Source of the DNA: Dolomedes plantarius
Taxonomy: Eukaryota; Arthropoda; Arachnida; Araneae; Dolomedidae
NCBI GenBank assembly: GCA_907164885.2
Contig: OU015490.1
Span: 202,714,135 to 202,778,134, forward strand
Reading direction: 5' to 3'
Length of the DNA stretch: 64,000 nt
Below are positions 22,091 to 36,000 of the stretch, piece after piece; the stretch's first letter is position 1; each line of letters starts with the position of its first letter. The translations under genes and the position numbers were made by a program. The notes under the pieces were generated by a model that worked only from the letters and a program-made list of their open reading frames with translations, was not told the DNA's origin and ran no database searches.

Positions 22091-22755
22091 TTCTGTAAAA
22101 CTGTAATTTTAATAAGAGGCAATGCAATTTTGACTTTGTATTTTAGTACTCTTGAAGAATAAAAAAAATTATCTTTTTTCTACAAAACTTTTGAATTTGG
22201 GTTAAAATAACTCACGATACATAATAGCTGATTTTATGATGAAATAATTTGAAGATGTACAATTCTGGAATTTTTGGAGAGGGAAGAGGAAATGAGTGGG
22301 AACCAATTATATGTAAAATAATTTAATACATCTAATAAACTATGTACATAAGAAAAAGGTGACTTTCAGTTTATTGTCATGATACATGATTTGTTTTTTT
22401 TCCAATTCTAAAATTTTATTTTTAAGGGTCTATCTAAAGGTCCAGTTTTTAAATTTTTTCATCTTTCTTTTCCAAAAAATTAATTTATATTGATAGATTT
22501 CAGTGTTGTCCTATAATTCCTTTACCCATTAACAATACACTTATGACTTAAAAGAAAAAAGTGAAAACAAAACAGAACAATTCATTTATTAAAGATTTAG
22601 CAATGTCTGTCATATATAAATTATGCAAATATGACCTTATAGCAAAAAATTTATTGAAAAACATTTTCCACAAAACTGAGGATGAATGACAGTGTTGCTT
22701 CTCATAAATTTTCAAATAACAAAACTTTTACTCTATGAGGCTGCCCAGTAAAATA
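22091..22755. other. AT-rich stretch, nothing recognised
   Basis: Long A and T runs with short open frames only. No transposon terminus, RNA gene or coding motif was recognised between the LINE relic and the Tc1 element. Confidence 0.6.
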
Positions 22756-22889
22756 CACTATCTGGCCAAAAGTATCCGGACAACCCCTAAAGAATTGGAT
22801 CTGGCAGGTGACATAATTTAATGCGTAACCGAGAGCTATGAAAGTGTTGGTAGTGGTTTGTCAGGTCATATTTATGCGTTTGTGAGACA

Positions 22890-24294
22890 ATGAGTAAGTC
22901 AAAGGAGCTTAGTGACTTTGATCGCGACATTATAGTGGGATGCCGATGCCAACTTTGTCGGAAATCAATTCGTGAAATTTCGGACATTCTACAGAAGCCA
23001 AAATCCACTGTGAGTGATGTAATTGTGAACAGGGCCCGACTTAGCCTAATTGGGGCCCGGGGCAAAAACTTCTTTGGGGGCCCCCCTTTGCTTCCCTACT
23101 TCAGTAATGAAGAACCGAACTTTATGGAGGTATTTAAATTTTTCACCTCATTATAGATATATAACAAGAAAATTGACTAGAACCTAAAATAGCTATAAAG
23201 TCCCCCCCCTCCAATGGTCAGACGAAATATCGTTCTATCCATTTTATTGATTTTCTGACAATTCTATGTCCACCATTAAAAGGGATATAGCACATCTCAA
23301 AAAAGTTCATTAAAGAAGGATACGTAAAATAAACTTTCTATTCGATTTGGGGGCCCCCCTCTAATGTGGGGGCCTGGGGCAACTGCCCCGTATGCCCCTG
23401 CCTTAGTCAGGGTCTGATTGTGAAGTGGAAACGTCGAGGCAGTAAAACTGCAGAAAAACGAAGTGGCAGACCGAAAAAAGTTAGTGAACGCAGCCGCAGA
23501 ACTCTGAAAAGGGTAGTGAAACAAAATCGCAAGTCCTCGTTGATTGAAATCACTCAGGAGTTCCAAAGTTCATCAGGCGTTAGTGCTAGAAGCAGGACTG
23601 TTCGTCGAGAGTTAAAAAACCTGGGATTCCGTGGTCGTTCAGCCGCTCACAAGCCGAACATCACTCCCCAGAATGCGAAGCACCATTCGATTGCAATGGT
23701 GCAAAGCTCACCGTCATTGGACTGTGGAAAAATGTTCTTTGGAGTGATGAATCTAGCTTTACAACCTGGCAGTCCGATGGACGCGTCTGGGCTTGGCGGA
23801 TGCCCGGCGAGCGCTTCTTACGTGATTGCATTGTGCCGACTGTTAAGTTTAGTGGTGGCAGCATCATGGTGTGGGGGTGTTTTTCATGGTTTGGCCTGGG
23901 TTCCTTAGTTCCTGTGGTTGGAAACATGAACTCTGAGATGTATGTGGACATTCTGGACAATGCTGCTCTCCTAACTCTATGGCAATATTTCGGGGAAGGC
24001 CCATTTCTCTTCCAGGAGGATAACTGCTCCATTCACACATCGAGGCTTGCGCAGGCATAGTTTGACGAAACGGGCGCTCAAAAACTGGACTGGCCTTCTC
24101 AGAGCCCCAATCTAAATCCCACTGAACACCTTTGGGACGAATTAGAACACAGATTACGTAGCCAGTCAAATCGGCTATCCTTACTGCCAGCACTCACTTC
24201 AGCTATGATGGACACCTATCAAACACTGGTGGAAAGTCTCCCTAAACGTGTGCAGGCTGTCATTGATGCAAAAGGAAGACCAACATCATATTAA
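22890..24294 (+). pseudogene. Tc1-family transposase, interrupted and frameshifted
   Basis: ATG 22890 (MSKSKELSDFDRDIIVG), stop 24292-24294. The first HTH is at the start. The MITE 23030-23416 splits the linker, after which KRRGSKTAEKRSGRPKK carries the GRPR-type motif. The second HTH and the segment up to about 23700 stay in one frame. A frameshift then moves to the frame with [12 protein letters not shown] and [11 protein letters not shown] (second Asp). A TAG at 24058-24060 is followed by SQSPNLNPTEHLWDEL, where Glu is the third catalytic residue and the Asp of the usual SPDLNP box is Asn. Not functional. Confidence 0.85.
23030..23416. mobile_element. hAT-type MITE, 387 bp, with 8-bp target duplication
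   Basis: Exact 8-bp direct repeats ATTGTGAA flank it (23022-23029 and 23417-23424). The imperfect terminal inverted repeats begin CAGGGCCCGACTTAGCC (left) and CAGACCCTGACTAAGGC (right, reversed). An 8-bp duplication and CAG(G/A) ends fit the hAT superfamily. Near both ends are runs of the form GGGGGCCCCCC. It has no coding capacity. Removing it restores the reading frame of the Tc1 transposase. Confidence 0.85.
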
Positions 24295-24356
24295 TATATG
24301 CCTCAGGACTCTGAGTCCGTACCACTGGGCGTCCGGATACTTTTGACCAGATAGTG

Positions 24357-25654
24357 TACGACTTTAAAACAAAACCACCACTACTACTAACACAATATAT
24401 GTTTTTCCTTTATTTTATTGTCTACTTATTTGGCTGTAAAAAAATCTTATACAGAATTGCTTTCTTCAGTGTTCAAATGATAGGACAATTCCATCAAAAA
24501 TCTGAGTTCATCACTGCAGATATTATTTGAACCTAGATTTGGAGTTAATTCCAAACAGCTACAAACATCCATGCCAAATGTGGAACTAGCTTTTTGTGGG
24601 ATTAAATTCATATTTTATAGAAAATCTCCGATTTTTTGTGCTGATTTATGTTCAACATCCATTGGATCTATCACATCTATTTATGGCATTGCTTGCCAAA
24701 AATATTGAGTTTTCAGAAGTTGATGCAGTGTGCGTGTTCAGTTGTGAAGTGAATATTATTATAATACAATTTTACAGCATACCTAATAAGTGTAACACAT
24801 AGGGCAAAAGAAACACTTATTTAATTTTTCACTGCCTGTTAATCAAGGCATTTCTGCATATTGAGACACGCAAAATTATGGGTGTATCCTTCTGTTGGAC
24901 CTCTATGATTGAAGATTTAAGTTATAAATTCTCTCTTTGTAGGCAAGTCCTACCTTTCATAACAATTCCTTAATTTTCTTGGATTGGTTTCAACAAATAT
25001 ACGCTGTTACATTAGATCCTCCTAAGGTTCTAGTAATCCTCATAATTGAAAAAAAGTTGAGTATAATATTTTTCCAATCTTAATAAATAACAGAAAGTGA
25101 TATCAAATAATTTGTTCCTTAAAATACTGGATGCATAGCATTTATAGCATTCAAATGGCCAGCATGAAGCATTGTGTTGATTAAATATCACACACAAACC
25201 AATGGTTAACAATGCTAAGCCTATTATTTCTTAGATGCAGACAAGTTGCTTGTTAAGAAGTGGAGTTCCCTGGTCTTGAAGACAATCTCCTGTCACAAGA
25301 TAATCATTTCAAGATACATGTGCTCAGTAAAAAAAGTTTTAAGGTACGTTATGTTTTAAGAGATTAAGTAAAATTAAAAATTAAAATTTAGAGTTAAAAG
25401 AAAAGTTAAATTTTAGGAAGTAGAAGAATATTTTAAGAGTAAGAATTAAATTAAGAATTAAAATTAGAGGTATGATGAGTAAAAGATAAAATTAAAATTA
25501 ATTATTAAGATATGAGAAATGGCCCAAAGTAGTAAAAGATGTAAAATTTGCAATTAACATGAAAAAAAGGCCTTTACGGTGTCATACAAATTTGTAGTGA
25601 GATGATTGTAGAGTTCCTCAAGGGAAAGCTAAAAATAGCAAAATAGGAAAATTT
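24357..25654. other. AT-rich stretch, nothing recognised
   Basis: Only short frames without recognisable motifs are present. No repeat ends or RNA genes were identified. Confidence 0.55.
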
Positions 25655-25740
25655 GGAATATGCGACACCACCTGGGACCAAACTCACAATGTGAGAGTCA
25701 CCAGGCCAGCACGTTAGCACTGCGCTATGGCAGTACATGA
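25655..25740 (-). repeat. tRNA-derived SINE head, relic
   Basis: On the minus strand an A-box-like ATAGCGCAGTGCTAACG (about 25712-25728) is followed by a B-box-like GTTTGGTCCC (about 25674-25683) at tRNA-like spacing. This matches the internal RNA polymerase III promoter of a tRNA-derived SINE. The sequence does not fold into a clean tRNA, and no A-tail was identified. Confidence 0.5.
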
Positions 25741-27643
25741 GCGAGTAAGCAAGATGTATCGCAAGAAGGGAGCCTATTATTTCTCGTGTAAAATTTTGCC
25801 AGTGTATATGTCCAAATAGTAAATAACAGCATGATTACCACATTCTCGCTCTCAATGCTGCTATGTTGAAGGCTGTGTTTTGGCTTCCAGTGAATGAGGC
25901 CTTAGGGAAAATATCACCCCATAAAATAGTGACTAAAGAGAAGACAATTTTTATTTTTTCTTTAATTTCATAATTATCACTTCTCTTCATATGAATAAAT
26001 CTCAGAATGTTGTTATAAAAAAATAATACTGAAGTTATTTAGGGCATACAACATACATATGGTACCTATATATGCCTCTGACTTATTCTTTAAGAGTTAA
26101 AAATGACTAAATTCACTGTATAATAAAAGAAAACAATACAGATTTAAAATATGAATGGTTTATTTACAAGATAAAAATTTACATCAGAAATGAAAATGAA
26201 AGTATGCATCTAAAAATAGGCAAGTTTTATAAAACATATGAACAGTCTTAATATAGGAACGAAATTTCGAAGTATGTTTAGTGAACATGGAAACACCATG
26301 CAAACAAATACCTAAATAAATAAACATATAAAGTCATACTTGGTAGTTTCTTTTTTTCATGTTGACTGTTCAGGAAAAAAAATTTATTATCAAAAACATA
26401 AGGCTCATAAAAGTCCCTAAATATTAACTTTTATACACTAGCCAATTCTTAGAACATAACATAAGTATTTTTCTCTTTTATCTATAGCAATACAATTATG
26501 ACTATATATATTCATTAAAAAAACAGTTACTTTTCAATTTTGTTACACACAAATTTTTCACTTCAATGTATATGATTTATTCTGATGAAATGTGCTTATT
26601 TTGCTTACTGCCAAGCAGTAAATATTTTACCCATAAAAGTAAATTATACACTTTAATACTGAATTTAATCTTCTTTTCATACACACGAAACATAAAAAAA
26701 TTTCTTACAGCTTCCAATAGCTTACAGTTTGAGAATCTTATTAAAGGTACAATTGTGAAAACTTCAAGTAAAAGGAAATAAGATATTAACTCTAGCTTAT
26801 ACTTTATGCATTGGATAGGTTAACAACTTTTTGGAACCTAAACAGCAATAAAAAGATTACTGAATGAGATGATGAAAACTAGATAAATTTATTTTCTTTC
26901 TGCTAGAAAAGTCCCAATGATATCCTAATTATATGTAAAAAAATTAAAAATATAACTAGGATAATATAGAACAAAGTATTCAATTTATTTAAAAGCTAAT
27001 ACAACAAGATAAGTTGAATAAATTGAAATACTACACTTTTAAAATAGTTACTTTTTTTAGATATATTACTTAACTTTGTCCAGTATAATTCGCATCCAAA
27101 GAGAAAAACAAGCATAAACACCTTTGTTTTTTTAATAATGAACTACTATATTAACGCAAAATTTTAACATTGCAAATGTCTTGTTCCTTCTGTGAATTAG
27201 TGAAACTAAAATTGTAATAATTAAATTTATATGCACTATTTTAAAACAGTGCATATTTTAATACACACTTTCACTTGAAAAGTTAAAATGTAGGAATGGA
27301 ATGTATTCACATTAGATCACACACAAGAAATCACCTATAACTTCAGATAAAAAGATGCTTCTAGATGTATGCAAAACATTTTAAAAGCTGTAAACATACA
27401 CAATATATCGTGTACAATAAAAACTCTTTTTGCCATCAAGCACCAGCTGTTTCTCCAAGGAAATTACAAATCAAAATTGTAGTCGCTGAATTAAAGTGAA
27501 AATGTGGAGAAAAAGCAGAATAATAATAATAAATTTCTCAGGTTATCTTATTTCATTGCATTCTGAGTCATGGTATAAGAGTTCTCAGTAAAATTCAATT
27601 AAAAAAATTTCAAGTTTAAATATTTTACACAATTATACAAATA
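25741..27643. other. AT-rich stretch, nothing recognised
   Basis: No coding motif, terminal repeat or RNA gene could be supported. It lies downstream of TMEM243 on the minus strand, but that gene's polyadenylation site could not be placed, so some of it could be 3' untranslated sequence. Confidence 0.5.
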
Positions 27644-28348
27644 CAGTACAACCTCCCAAATCCGGTATGTCTTAATAAATGGCCAATTTTACTTTTCTAT
27701 TTTACCGATAGATGTCGCTACCAAAATGATCGGTAAAAAATTGTGCTTCCTTTCAAGGAAGTGACAGCAGCGATTTTGAGGGCTTTCAAGTGTCTGGGAA
27801 AGAAGCTGAAACAGCAGAATTAGTAGAATGTGCGAATAAAGGCAACATTAACTTGGATAAATTAGACATATAGGAAGTTTTAGACATCAACAAAAATGTG
27901 CCGATTGTCTGTTCCCTGAGCAATTCTGAAATTATTGATAGTGTGGTAAATAACAAAGGTTATGATGACAGCTATCGTGAAATTGATTCAGAATGCCCCG
28001 AAAACAAAAGAATGTCAACGGAAGACATGATAAAATCATTAGATAAAACAATATTAGGCTTAGAACAGCGGAATTTTATCTCGGAACATGAAATTTTTGG
28101 CAGTATATAGGAATTGAGAAAAAATAATTTCTAATAAACCAAAACTAAAGTAACAGACAGTATTGACTGAAATGTTTAAATTATAATGTAATTATATGTT
28201 CTGTATTTAGGTTTATTTAATAATTAAACCATTTTACTTTTTTTAAGTGTGTTTATTTTTTTCTCCTGAAATTTTGTAGTGTAATTTAAAAACCTCAAAT
28301 CCGGAATTGCCGTGTCCTGAATGATTTCGGATTTGGGGGGTTGTACTG
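27644..28348 (+). mobile_element. Tigger/pogo-derived non-autonomous element, copy 1
   Basis: The 705-bp element is flanked by TA. Its inverted ends are CAGTACAACCTCCCAAATCC (left) and, on the reverse strand, CAGTACAACCCCCCAAATCC (right). Inside is a plus-strand segment like the C-terminal tail of Tigger transposases (SDFEGF, later MSTEDMIKSLDK, FISEHEI). The longest frame is 27898-28110. One in-frame TAG (27870-27872) splits it from the preceding homologous block. The same internal structure recurs at 36004 and 59653, so all three derive from one internally deleted ancestor. Confidence 0.85.
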
Positions 28349-30050
28349 TATTATGCCTATCACTCAAAAGAAACTGACATTGGTAACTAAGTGACAACCA
28401 CAGTAGCTGCAATCCTATGTTAAATTAAGCATTATATAACTGCTATTTTTTAAAAAAAGTTTATTTAAAAAAACAAAAAAAATGGAGAGTATTTTATAAG
28501 CCCATATTTCTTTTATTACCAACATTCTATTTTCATAATTTTAACTGAAATATAGATTTTCTAATTTTTAATGACATGAAAAAGTTGCTGTTTTATAAGG
28601 GAAACAGTGATTTACAAAATGTATTGCATTGTCAAGCAATTAAAAATTTTCAAAAACTTTTTGTACAAAGTTCTTGATATTTTGTTCATAGTCATTTTTT
28701 TTAGAGTATTTACAAATTATAAAAAATTAGTACACCAGAGATAAAAGTTTTTGATAAAATCCGGGCAACTTTAAAAAAGATACAAGATTTTCAATTTTTT
28801 AGTTTTAAAAAAGGTACAAGAGTACTGTTATATATTTAGAGTACAAGACAACAAAAAAAAAAAAAAATAAATAAAAAAATTAGACCTCATAAAAGTGTTT
28901 TAAAATTGTATACTGGAATGTAGAAATATTAAAAACTTATTTTAATTATAGAAAGTCTTAAAAGTGATCTCTATATAGATAAAATACCCACTCTTTGGAT
29001 CCAAAAACTATAAAAAAAAATGGCTTATTTGGAATTTCATCAATGAAAAATGTCAAGCTCTCTTTATGTTGACCAACATAGCGTACATATTAAGATTCCA
29101 ATAGTTTAACTTGAGTATGACTAAATACAACAGACATTCAGATTGACATTAATCACAAGATATTAAATATTAATAACAAGGAATTACAAATTGAAGTACA
29201 AAATACAGCTCAATTTGAAAAATTTGTACAATTTCATAAACATACTTCTATAGAGCTTTTTTCTTTTTATATATATCTTTTCATAAAACATACATAAAAT
29301 AAATTCATTTTACACTCCTTATAATCAATATCACATTGCATGCAAACATTACATCACTAATGAATGCAGTATAATACATAAACACTATAGTATTTTAACA
29401 CTTCATGCTGAAATAGAATAATTCCTATGTTAGAATAACTTTGAAAAATTAATGTAAAGATGCAAATGAACTTGGTACTAAAACAAAGCATTGTATACAA
29501 GACAATGTATCACATTATTTTAAGAAATAAAACAAAGAAAAACCAACAGGCATCATATTGACTCTAAAGTTAGGTTACATTGATGTATAACTTGTTGCGT
29601 CTTATTCTACCCAATAAATAATTAAAATATGTTAAGAACTTGGAAGAAGGTAAAATTTAGCAATAAGTTAGGGGTCAAAATGATGTCTATTGTTTTCTTA
29701 GAAGTTACACATAAAACAAGTCTATCACACATGCGTATCATGCACATACTGATACTGGCAAAACATATATATTCATCGATTCTTGTTTCTATTGAATAAC
29801 TAGAATATACTGAGAATGAATAGAGTTCATAAAATAATTATATATTCAGCCTTTCATCTATACATACATTACAATTTAACTAATACATTTCTCAACTGCT
29901 ACAAAAAAGATTTTTGCTCTGTTTGGCTGTGTCTGTCTAAAAGAAAATTTTGACAAAATAAATTCCATTAAATATGACACTTAAATGATATGATCTGTTA
30001 AATGCAAGCAAACATTAACAGATACCGATGAACTGGAAATAAATGCTATT
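28349..30050. other. AT-rich stretch, possibly TMEM243 3' untranslated region
   Basis: Nothing coding is recognised. TMEM243 stops at 30051 on the minus strand, so part of this interval is probably its 3' untranslated region. An AATAAA on the minus strand near 28459 is one of several possible polyadenylation signals. The sequence does not let me choose. Confidence 0.45.
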
Positions 30051-33000
30051 CTACTGATGGTAATAACAGTTTGCACATATACAGAATAACACAATAAGTA
30101 CAGTATTACAATAAATTAAAATACGGAACTTGGGATCAACACCACCTTCATTGTACCAGTAAATCTAAAAGATCAAATAATTAAACATTATATATGGCAT
30201 CATAAGCTATTACATGAATGATAATGTACACATGATTAAGCACAAAATTCAGTGATTCATATTGTACAATAATTACAACTTATTAATATTAACTTGACTT
30301 AGCCACAGGAAAACTATAATTAGGAATAAGTTTGGCAAAAAAGCAAAAAATCTGAAAACAGATTCTGGAAAATGTATATGCGGGGTTGGAAGGGGGAGAG
30401 CCCCTTGCAGGGTACAAGGGACAGTGCCCCTTAAGGGGGGGGGGGGGGAAGTCCCCCTTAAACCTCCAGCCAGAGCATTTTTCATATTTAAAGCATATTT
30501 TGTTACACTTTTAGCATGTCTTTTTCTTAGAACAAGACTAAAAAATACAGAAATAAAATTAAAAATACTTCAAATAATACACAGGGTTTGATACTGTGTT
30601 CGCAAATAGAGACAACCAACAAAGACTTGAGTCTTGAAAGATGGTGCGAACAAAGTATAAGCTAAATCGGAAAAAGTGGATCTTTTTTCAAAAAATTTTA
30701 AAAACGGAATTTTTCTTTTGCAGAAAATATAAAAAAGCGAAAATCTGCCAAAAAGGCAGAATAAACTCATCCCTATATAATTCATCTGAGGCATTTGTTA
30801 TAAGATATTAATATTGTTATCTTAATCAGACATATTACTTACTGATCACAAAAAGAAATAATTGTTAATTTACTGCATCCTTAAAATACAATATAAAAAA
30901 AATTAAATTTCACAGAAATGATAGAATTGTTCATGTTAAAAAATGCCAAAAGAAAAAAACCCCATTAAAATATTCAAATTTAATTCATATGAATTAAAAT
31001 TTTTATATTTATATGACATAAATGATAACTATATATTATACTTTTTTTTACTCATCAACTATTTTTAATGTTAGGTATATTTTTGTGTGGCCCAAAACAA
31101 TTTGTCTTCTTTCAATGTGGCCCAAAGAAACTAAAAGGTTGGACACCCCTGATTTAGACCAAGCATCCCCAGGGGACTGAAAACAAACTCAACAAAAACA
31201 TACAAAATTTAACTTTAAAGAGATTACTACTTGGTGTAGACAAATTCTTCTCCAATAATACATAATTAAAAAAAAAAAAGATTATACTATATTAGATAAA
31301 CTACTTACCAGAGTTATATGAGATACACACATTAAAGTTATACAGATTGCAAAAAATATATTCAGAATAAGAGGTGGCCAGTGTGGAAATATGAAAGCAC
31401 TTATCACTGTAACCTATGGAGAGAAAAAAATAGGTGAGAAGGTAAAATGTTAGTATGCTCAAATTTTTTTACATATCGTCGGTGTTCTGTAAAAAGGGCA
31501 AATACAACAATTAATTCACTACTTTTCAGAGGAGCATATTTTGTACTTTATCAGGTCTGGAAAATTCTTGTTTCACCATTGTTACATCGAGGGATATCAG
31601 TACTAATATGAAACTTATAGATTCACCATTTTTACACATCAGTAGCTATTGATGTCATGAATCTAAAAAGGCAAAAATTTAAAAATACCCAATTTGCTGG
31701 ATTCGCTCTTTTTACAGAACACCAATGATATCTTATGATGGAAAAAATAATTATGTTAATGAATACATTAAAATGTATTCATGTAGCATAAACAAACAAA
31801 TACAGATGCATAAACACCCTACAACAATCAAATATTTTCCAATACAGTTGAACCCCGTAATAACGAACTTCAAGGAATCAAAGGTTCTGTTCACTTTATC
31901 TAAACCATTAAGAAAAATTCTAGATTTCACAAAATGTATAACTCATTAGTTGCAATGTGTATCAAATAATGATGTATTAAAAAAATGATAATATATATCA
32001 AAATAATCATTAATGAATTAAATTGACTAAAACTGATTGCATTAAACTGACATAATACTAATTAAATTACATACAATAGGAAAACAGCGGGACCAAAATT
32101 TTCGTTCGTTATATACCAGGTTCGCTATAACAGAGTTTGACTGTATACAACAAAGTTGCTGAAATTTCCAGTCAACCACATTAAAATTATTTTAATTTTA
32201 TATAATTTCAGATACATTTTGATATCTTTCAGAAACTAGATTTGTATGTTCTTGCTGTTTTCAAGACCATTACTATAGGAAGGCAAAACTTAGTGCCATT
32301 AAAAATTAGGTTAGTAAGAAAATGCTATCAAAGCATTCTGGAGAAATTTTTTTTAGCTGTAATTCCCCTGTGTTGATAATCTCTGTCAGTGATGTTATAC
32401 TGAGGTAGTGAAGCTTGAAAGCAACAACACATTTATAAAGCAGTAACAATGTAACAGTTAAGTGATGGAAATGAAACAAAAACCCAGTACAGAAACATGA
32501 AATGCAACTGAACTGCCTATCCATACACTGTAGCATTTAGCGCTGATGACAAAATTATTGTAGAAACCTATAAGGAGAAAACCTACACACAAGGATACTA
32601 TTTTGTACATATTTTTATCTTTTATGCTCTTGCCCAGTTCAGAAGTATTTCTGATAATACATACCTGTTCAATGAAATTGCAGTACGAAGTATTTCAAGT
32701 ATCAAGAGTTGTTCAACTGCCCTGAAATTTGTCAAATGGGCAGTTCATGATGTCAGAAACAAATGATTAAAATTACAGCCACATACATAATAAAGGCTGA
32801 TACGTGACTTGGAGGATATAAAAAATGACATCTAAAAGCAAATCTCCAATATTATGTCCATAAATTTGATTGGTATTGCTCTGCTGGGTTGTAAACATAC
32901 TTTATCGAAAACAAAACATTTTGAACAGTTGACAGAGTTTGAGAGAGGAAGAATTACTGGGTTGAGAATAGTACTTTATCATAAAATTGTTGTAATTGTT

Positions 33001-36000
33001 TTACAAAACGCTGGTATAAATATGTGTACTTGGATACAATGGACATAATAACATTCAATGCTTTGTCATGAGGGATCGCTAGCACATGGCTATGTCAGAA
33101 AAGGGCTGACAGGCAATTGCATGGAAATGATATATAATACAGAGACATTGACAGTGTTAGCTTAACAATGGAATATGGAGACACATAAGGCGATGTCAGC
33201 TAAAATGGTTAATTGATAATAACTGCAGTGAGAGCTCTTAGTTCAGTATTCGTTTCAGTGACTTCTTTTAACCCTATACCATTGAAGCCTCTGGTTTCTA
33301 TGGTACCTAGAACTTAAAATCTGGAACACTGAATGGGAAAGTTTTCCAACAAGTCTAGATTCAATCTTGAAAACCATGATAGCCATATCCTTGCCTACAA
33401 ATACAGTGGATAATAGCATCTCAAAAGACGCACTGCAGAGTATCATATTGGTACTTCTCTAAATGTAATGGTTATGGGTGCTATTTCATTACCCCTTATT
33501 CAAATTGTAGGTATTATGAACCATCAGCTAGCCATACACCACAGAAGTCATGAAGCCAGAAATCATACCTGCTTACAGACCCTCTTAGCAACTATCCTTT
33601 AACAGGATAATGCTTGTTCCCATGTCATATGAATTAGTTTTTTTTCAGTGATCAACAAGTATAACTTCTTTAGTCTTCTCAGTTACCTGGTTTGTTATTT
33701 CAAAGAAAATGTGTTGGTTACGATTGCTTGAAAATTGCTCCATATACCATCAACAGCAGTCCCAACCAAAGAATACTGGATGCCTGTTGAATTTGCATGG
33801 AACAACGTTTTACAGACAGCCATCCAGAATCTTTATTGCTCAATGGTATGACACCCCAATTCAAAATTCTGATCTTAGTACTTTCCAACTGACTTACACA
33901 TCTATAAATCATTTACCTTAATATACAAAGCAAACTATAAAACAGATGGAAAAGGGATATGAATTTTATTATTTGGATCCTTAGTTTCAGTTGCAAGAAA
34001 TCTGAATGAGAAGTCTATAAGGAGAAATATGTATACCAAATAATATGGCCACAATTTAGAGAAGGCTCCTTCATATACTAACATAAAATACTTGTATCAA
34101 AGTGAATGTTCATACAAAATGTTTTCACGGAATTTGTACAAAATTTAGTGATTAGCTCTGAGCTTTGATTAAAACCCCATGACAAGTATAAATACATCCT
34201 ACATACCAGCCAACTAGGCATGACAATCTCGATTGACACCTCGGCTCTCCCACTTTCGCGTATCAGCCCATGAACACCTGAACAACCAGCTGCTACGTAG
34301 CAATACCTGAATACGCAGACGAAGGTTAATTTCCACGGTCCGGTGCTTTCCATTGCTGTGGGGCTCGAGGATGCCAGATATACAGTACAGATCTGCAATC
34401 CATTCAAGGCACTCCAAGCCCCTTAGGCATGACATAAATAATGTTTCTGCAGAAGAATTCTAAGCAATATTTATAGCTAAAATCTGCATGTAAGTTTGCA
34501 GATAATAACCACCACTGTGGCAAAGGTTAAATTATTTATAAAAAAATTAATTATAAAAATATTAAATATATAAATAAAAAATATAAAACATTAAATAAGG
34601 TAAAATTTATATAAAAAAAATTTCCCTAAAAAATTCCTGTGTTTACAGTATTTACATTCATTTCTAATCTATTCATCAAGCCCTAACAATCAAATCTAAT
34701 TCTTTTAACATAAAAAATAATAATATGCAACTTTTTAAATGTTTCTAGTTACAATCTTCATATTACGTTCAGTTATGTAACTGATAAATTGAAATGACAG
34801 TTTTTGACTATTAAACATACATAAGGTTTAATTACACAATGTAAAAATAGCTTATTACAGGATAAATTTTCTTAAATGAGTTCCTCAAAATTAAAATTTA
34901 CATACATTTACTCCTAAGCTTTTCCAAATATTTTTTCTGAAATTTTACTGTTTCTCTAGTATGTATATGAATCATATTACAAAATAAATAAAAATAAAAA
35001 TGCACAAAGCATTTTATTCCCATTAAATGATAAGTAATAGCAAATATATTACTTAGTGTAAATGTTTTCATATGAGTCTTTTATAAAAATAAATAATACC
35101 AAGTTCTAATATAATCTTTAGGTAATCTAAATAACATAAGAAAAACTTACCAAAACTACTAGCGAAGTAAGAACAGCAAAAGATGTATTTACGACACGGT
35201 CCTAAAATTAATCATAGAAAGAGGTATACTGTATGTATGAATGAGTCAATTAACATATACTACCTTTACTGAACTATTTGAATATGCTTAAAAATATATA
35301 TATTCACTCTCGGACAAAGTATGATTAACCACATTACACTAGGAATGGAAAATTCAGGAATAATAACATTGGTTTGATGGTTCACATCAATTAGGAAGAT
35401 TATAACAAAGTTTTTATTTATTTTGATGATTTCTAAAATTTTGAATCAATGAAAAATGTAAAGCATATAAATAATGATAATTTTTTTTCTGACTGATTGC
35501 TTAAAGTATGAAAATTAAGATTTAAAAAACACTAATGCAAATCTCCATTTTACCAACAGTATACAGGTCTAAGATCCAGTAAATATAATTTTACATGAAC
35601 ACAAAATAAAAACTTATAAACAAATGATAATGAATCAACAGTAAAATCATCAGTATATCATACAATATATCTGTATTCAAGCAATGAACTTAATATAAGC
35701 TACATTCGCCATCTTGAATACCTTACAAACAAGTGCTTACACTCTTTCTCTCTCACACACACATTTAAATTTATAAATATCAAGGTGGCCAGAATTAAAG
35801 CAGTTGAATTTTACCTCACTTTTCCATATGAATATATACAAATAACAGTTCTTGGAAATTTTCAAAAAAAATCATTGATGACAAAACATGTATGAATAGA
35901 TTAAAATTGTTCTTCATACAGATTATTAAATTTTTCTAAGATATCTCTTCAGCAAAATAAGTTTAAAATTTTTTTAAATTTCCTAACATCAATTTTTCAG

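Larger units (their letters stand above)
22756..24356 (+). mobile_element. Tc1-like transposon, interrupted by a MITE
   Basis: Terminal inverted repeats CACTATCTGGCCAAAAGTAT (left, at 22756) and the matching GTCCGGATACTTTTGACCAG (right) are flanked by TA at 22754-22755 and 24357-24358. Total length is 1601 bp, of which 387 bp plus an 8-bp duplication is a later insertion. The original element was therefore about 1.2 kb, normal for Tc1. The transposase inside is broken. Confidence 0.9.

Noticed and set aside
30273..30485. Proline-rich 70-codon minus-strand frame
   Set aside because: Created by the GC-rich patch with the G14 run inside a TMEM243 intron.
30570..30794. 74-codon minus-strand frame, basic and aromatic
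   Set aside because: No motif recognised; intronic in TMEM243; left unannotated as a gene.
34078..34407. 109-codon minus-strand frame
   Set aside because: It crosses the right edge of the 198-bp insert into intron sequence, so it is not a conserved unit.
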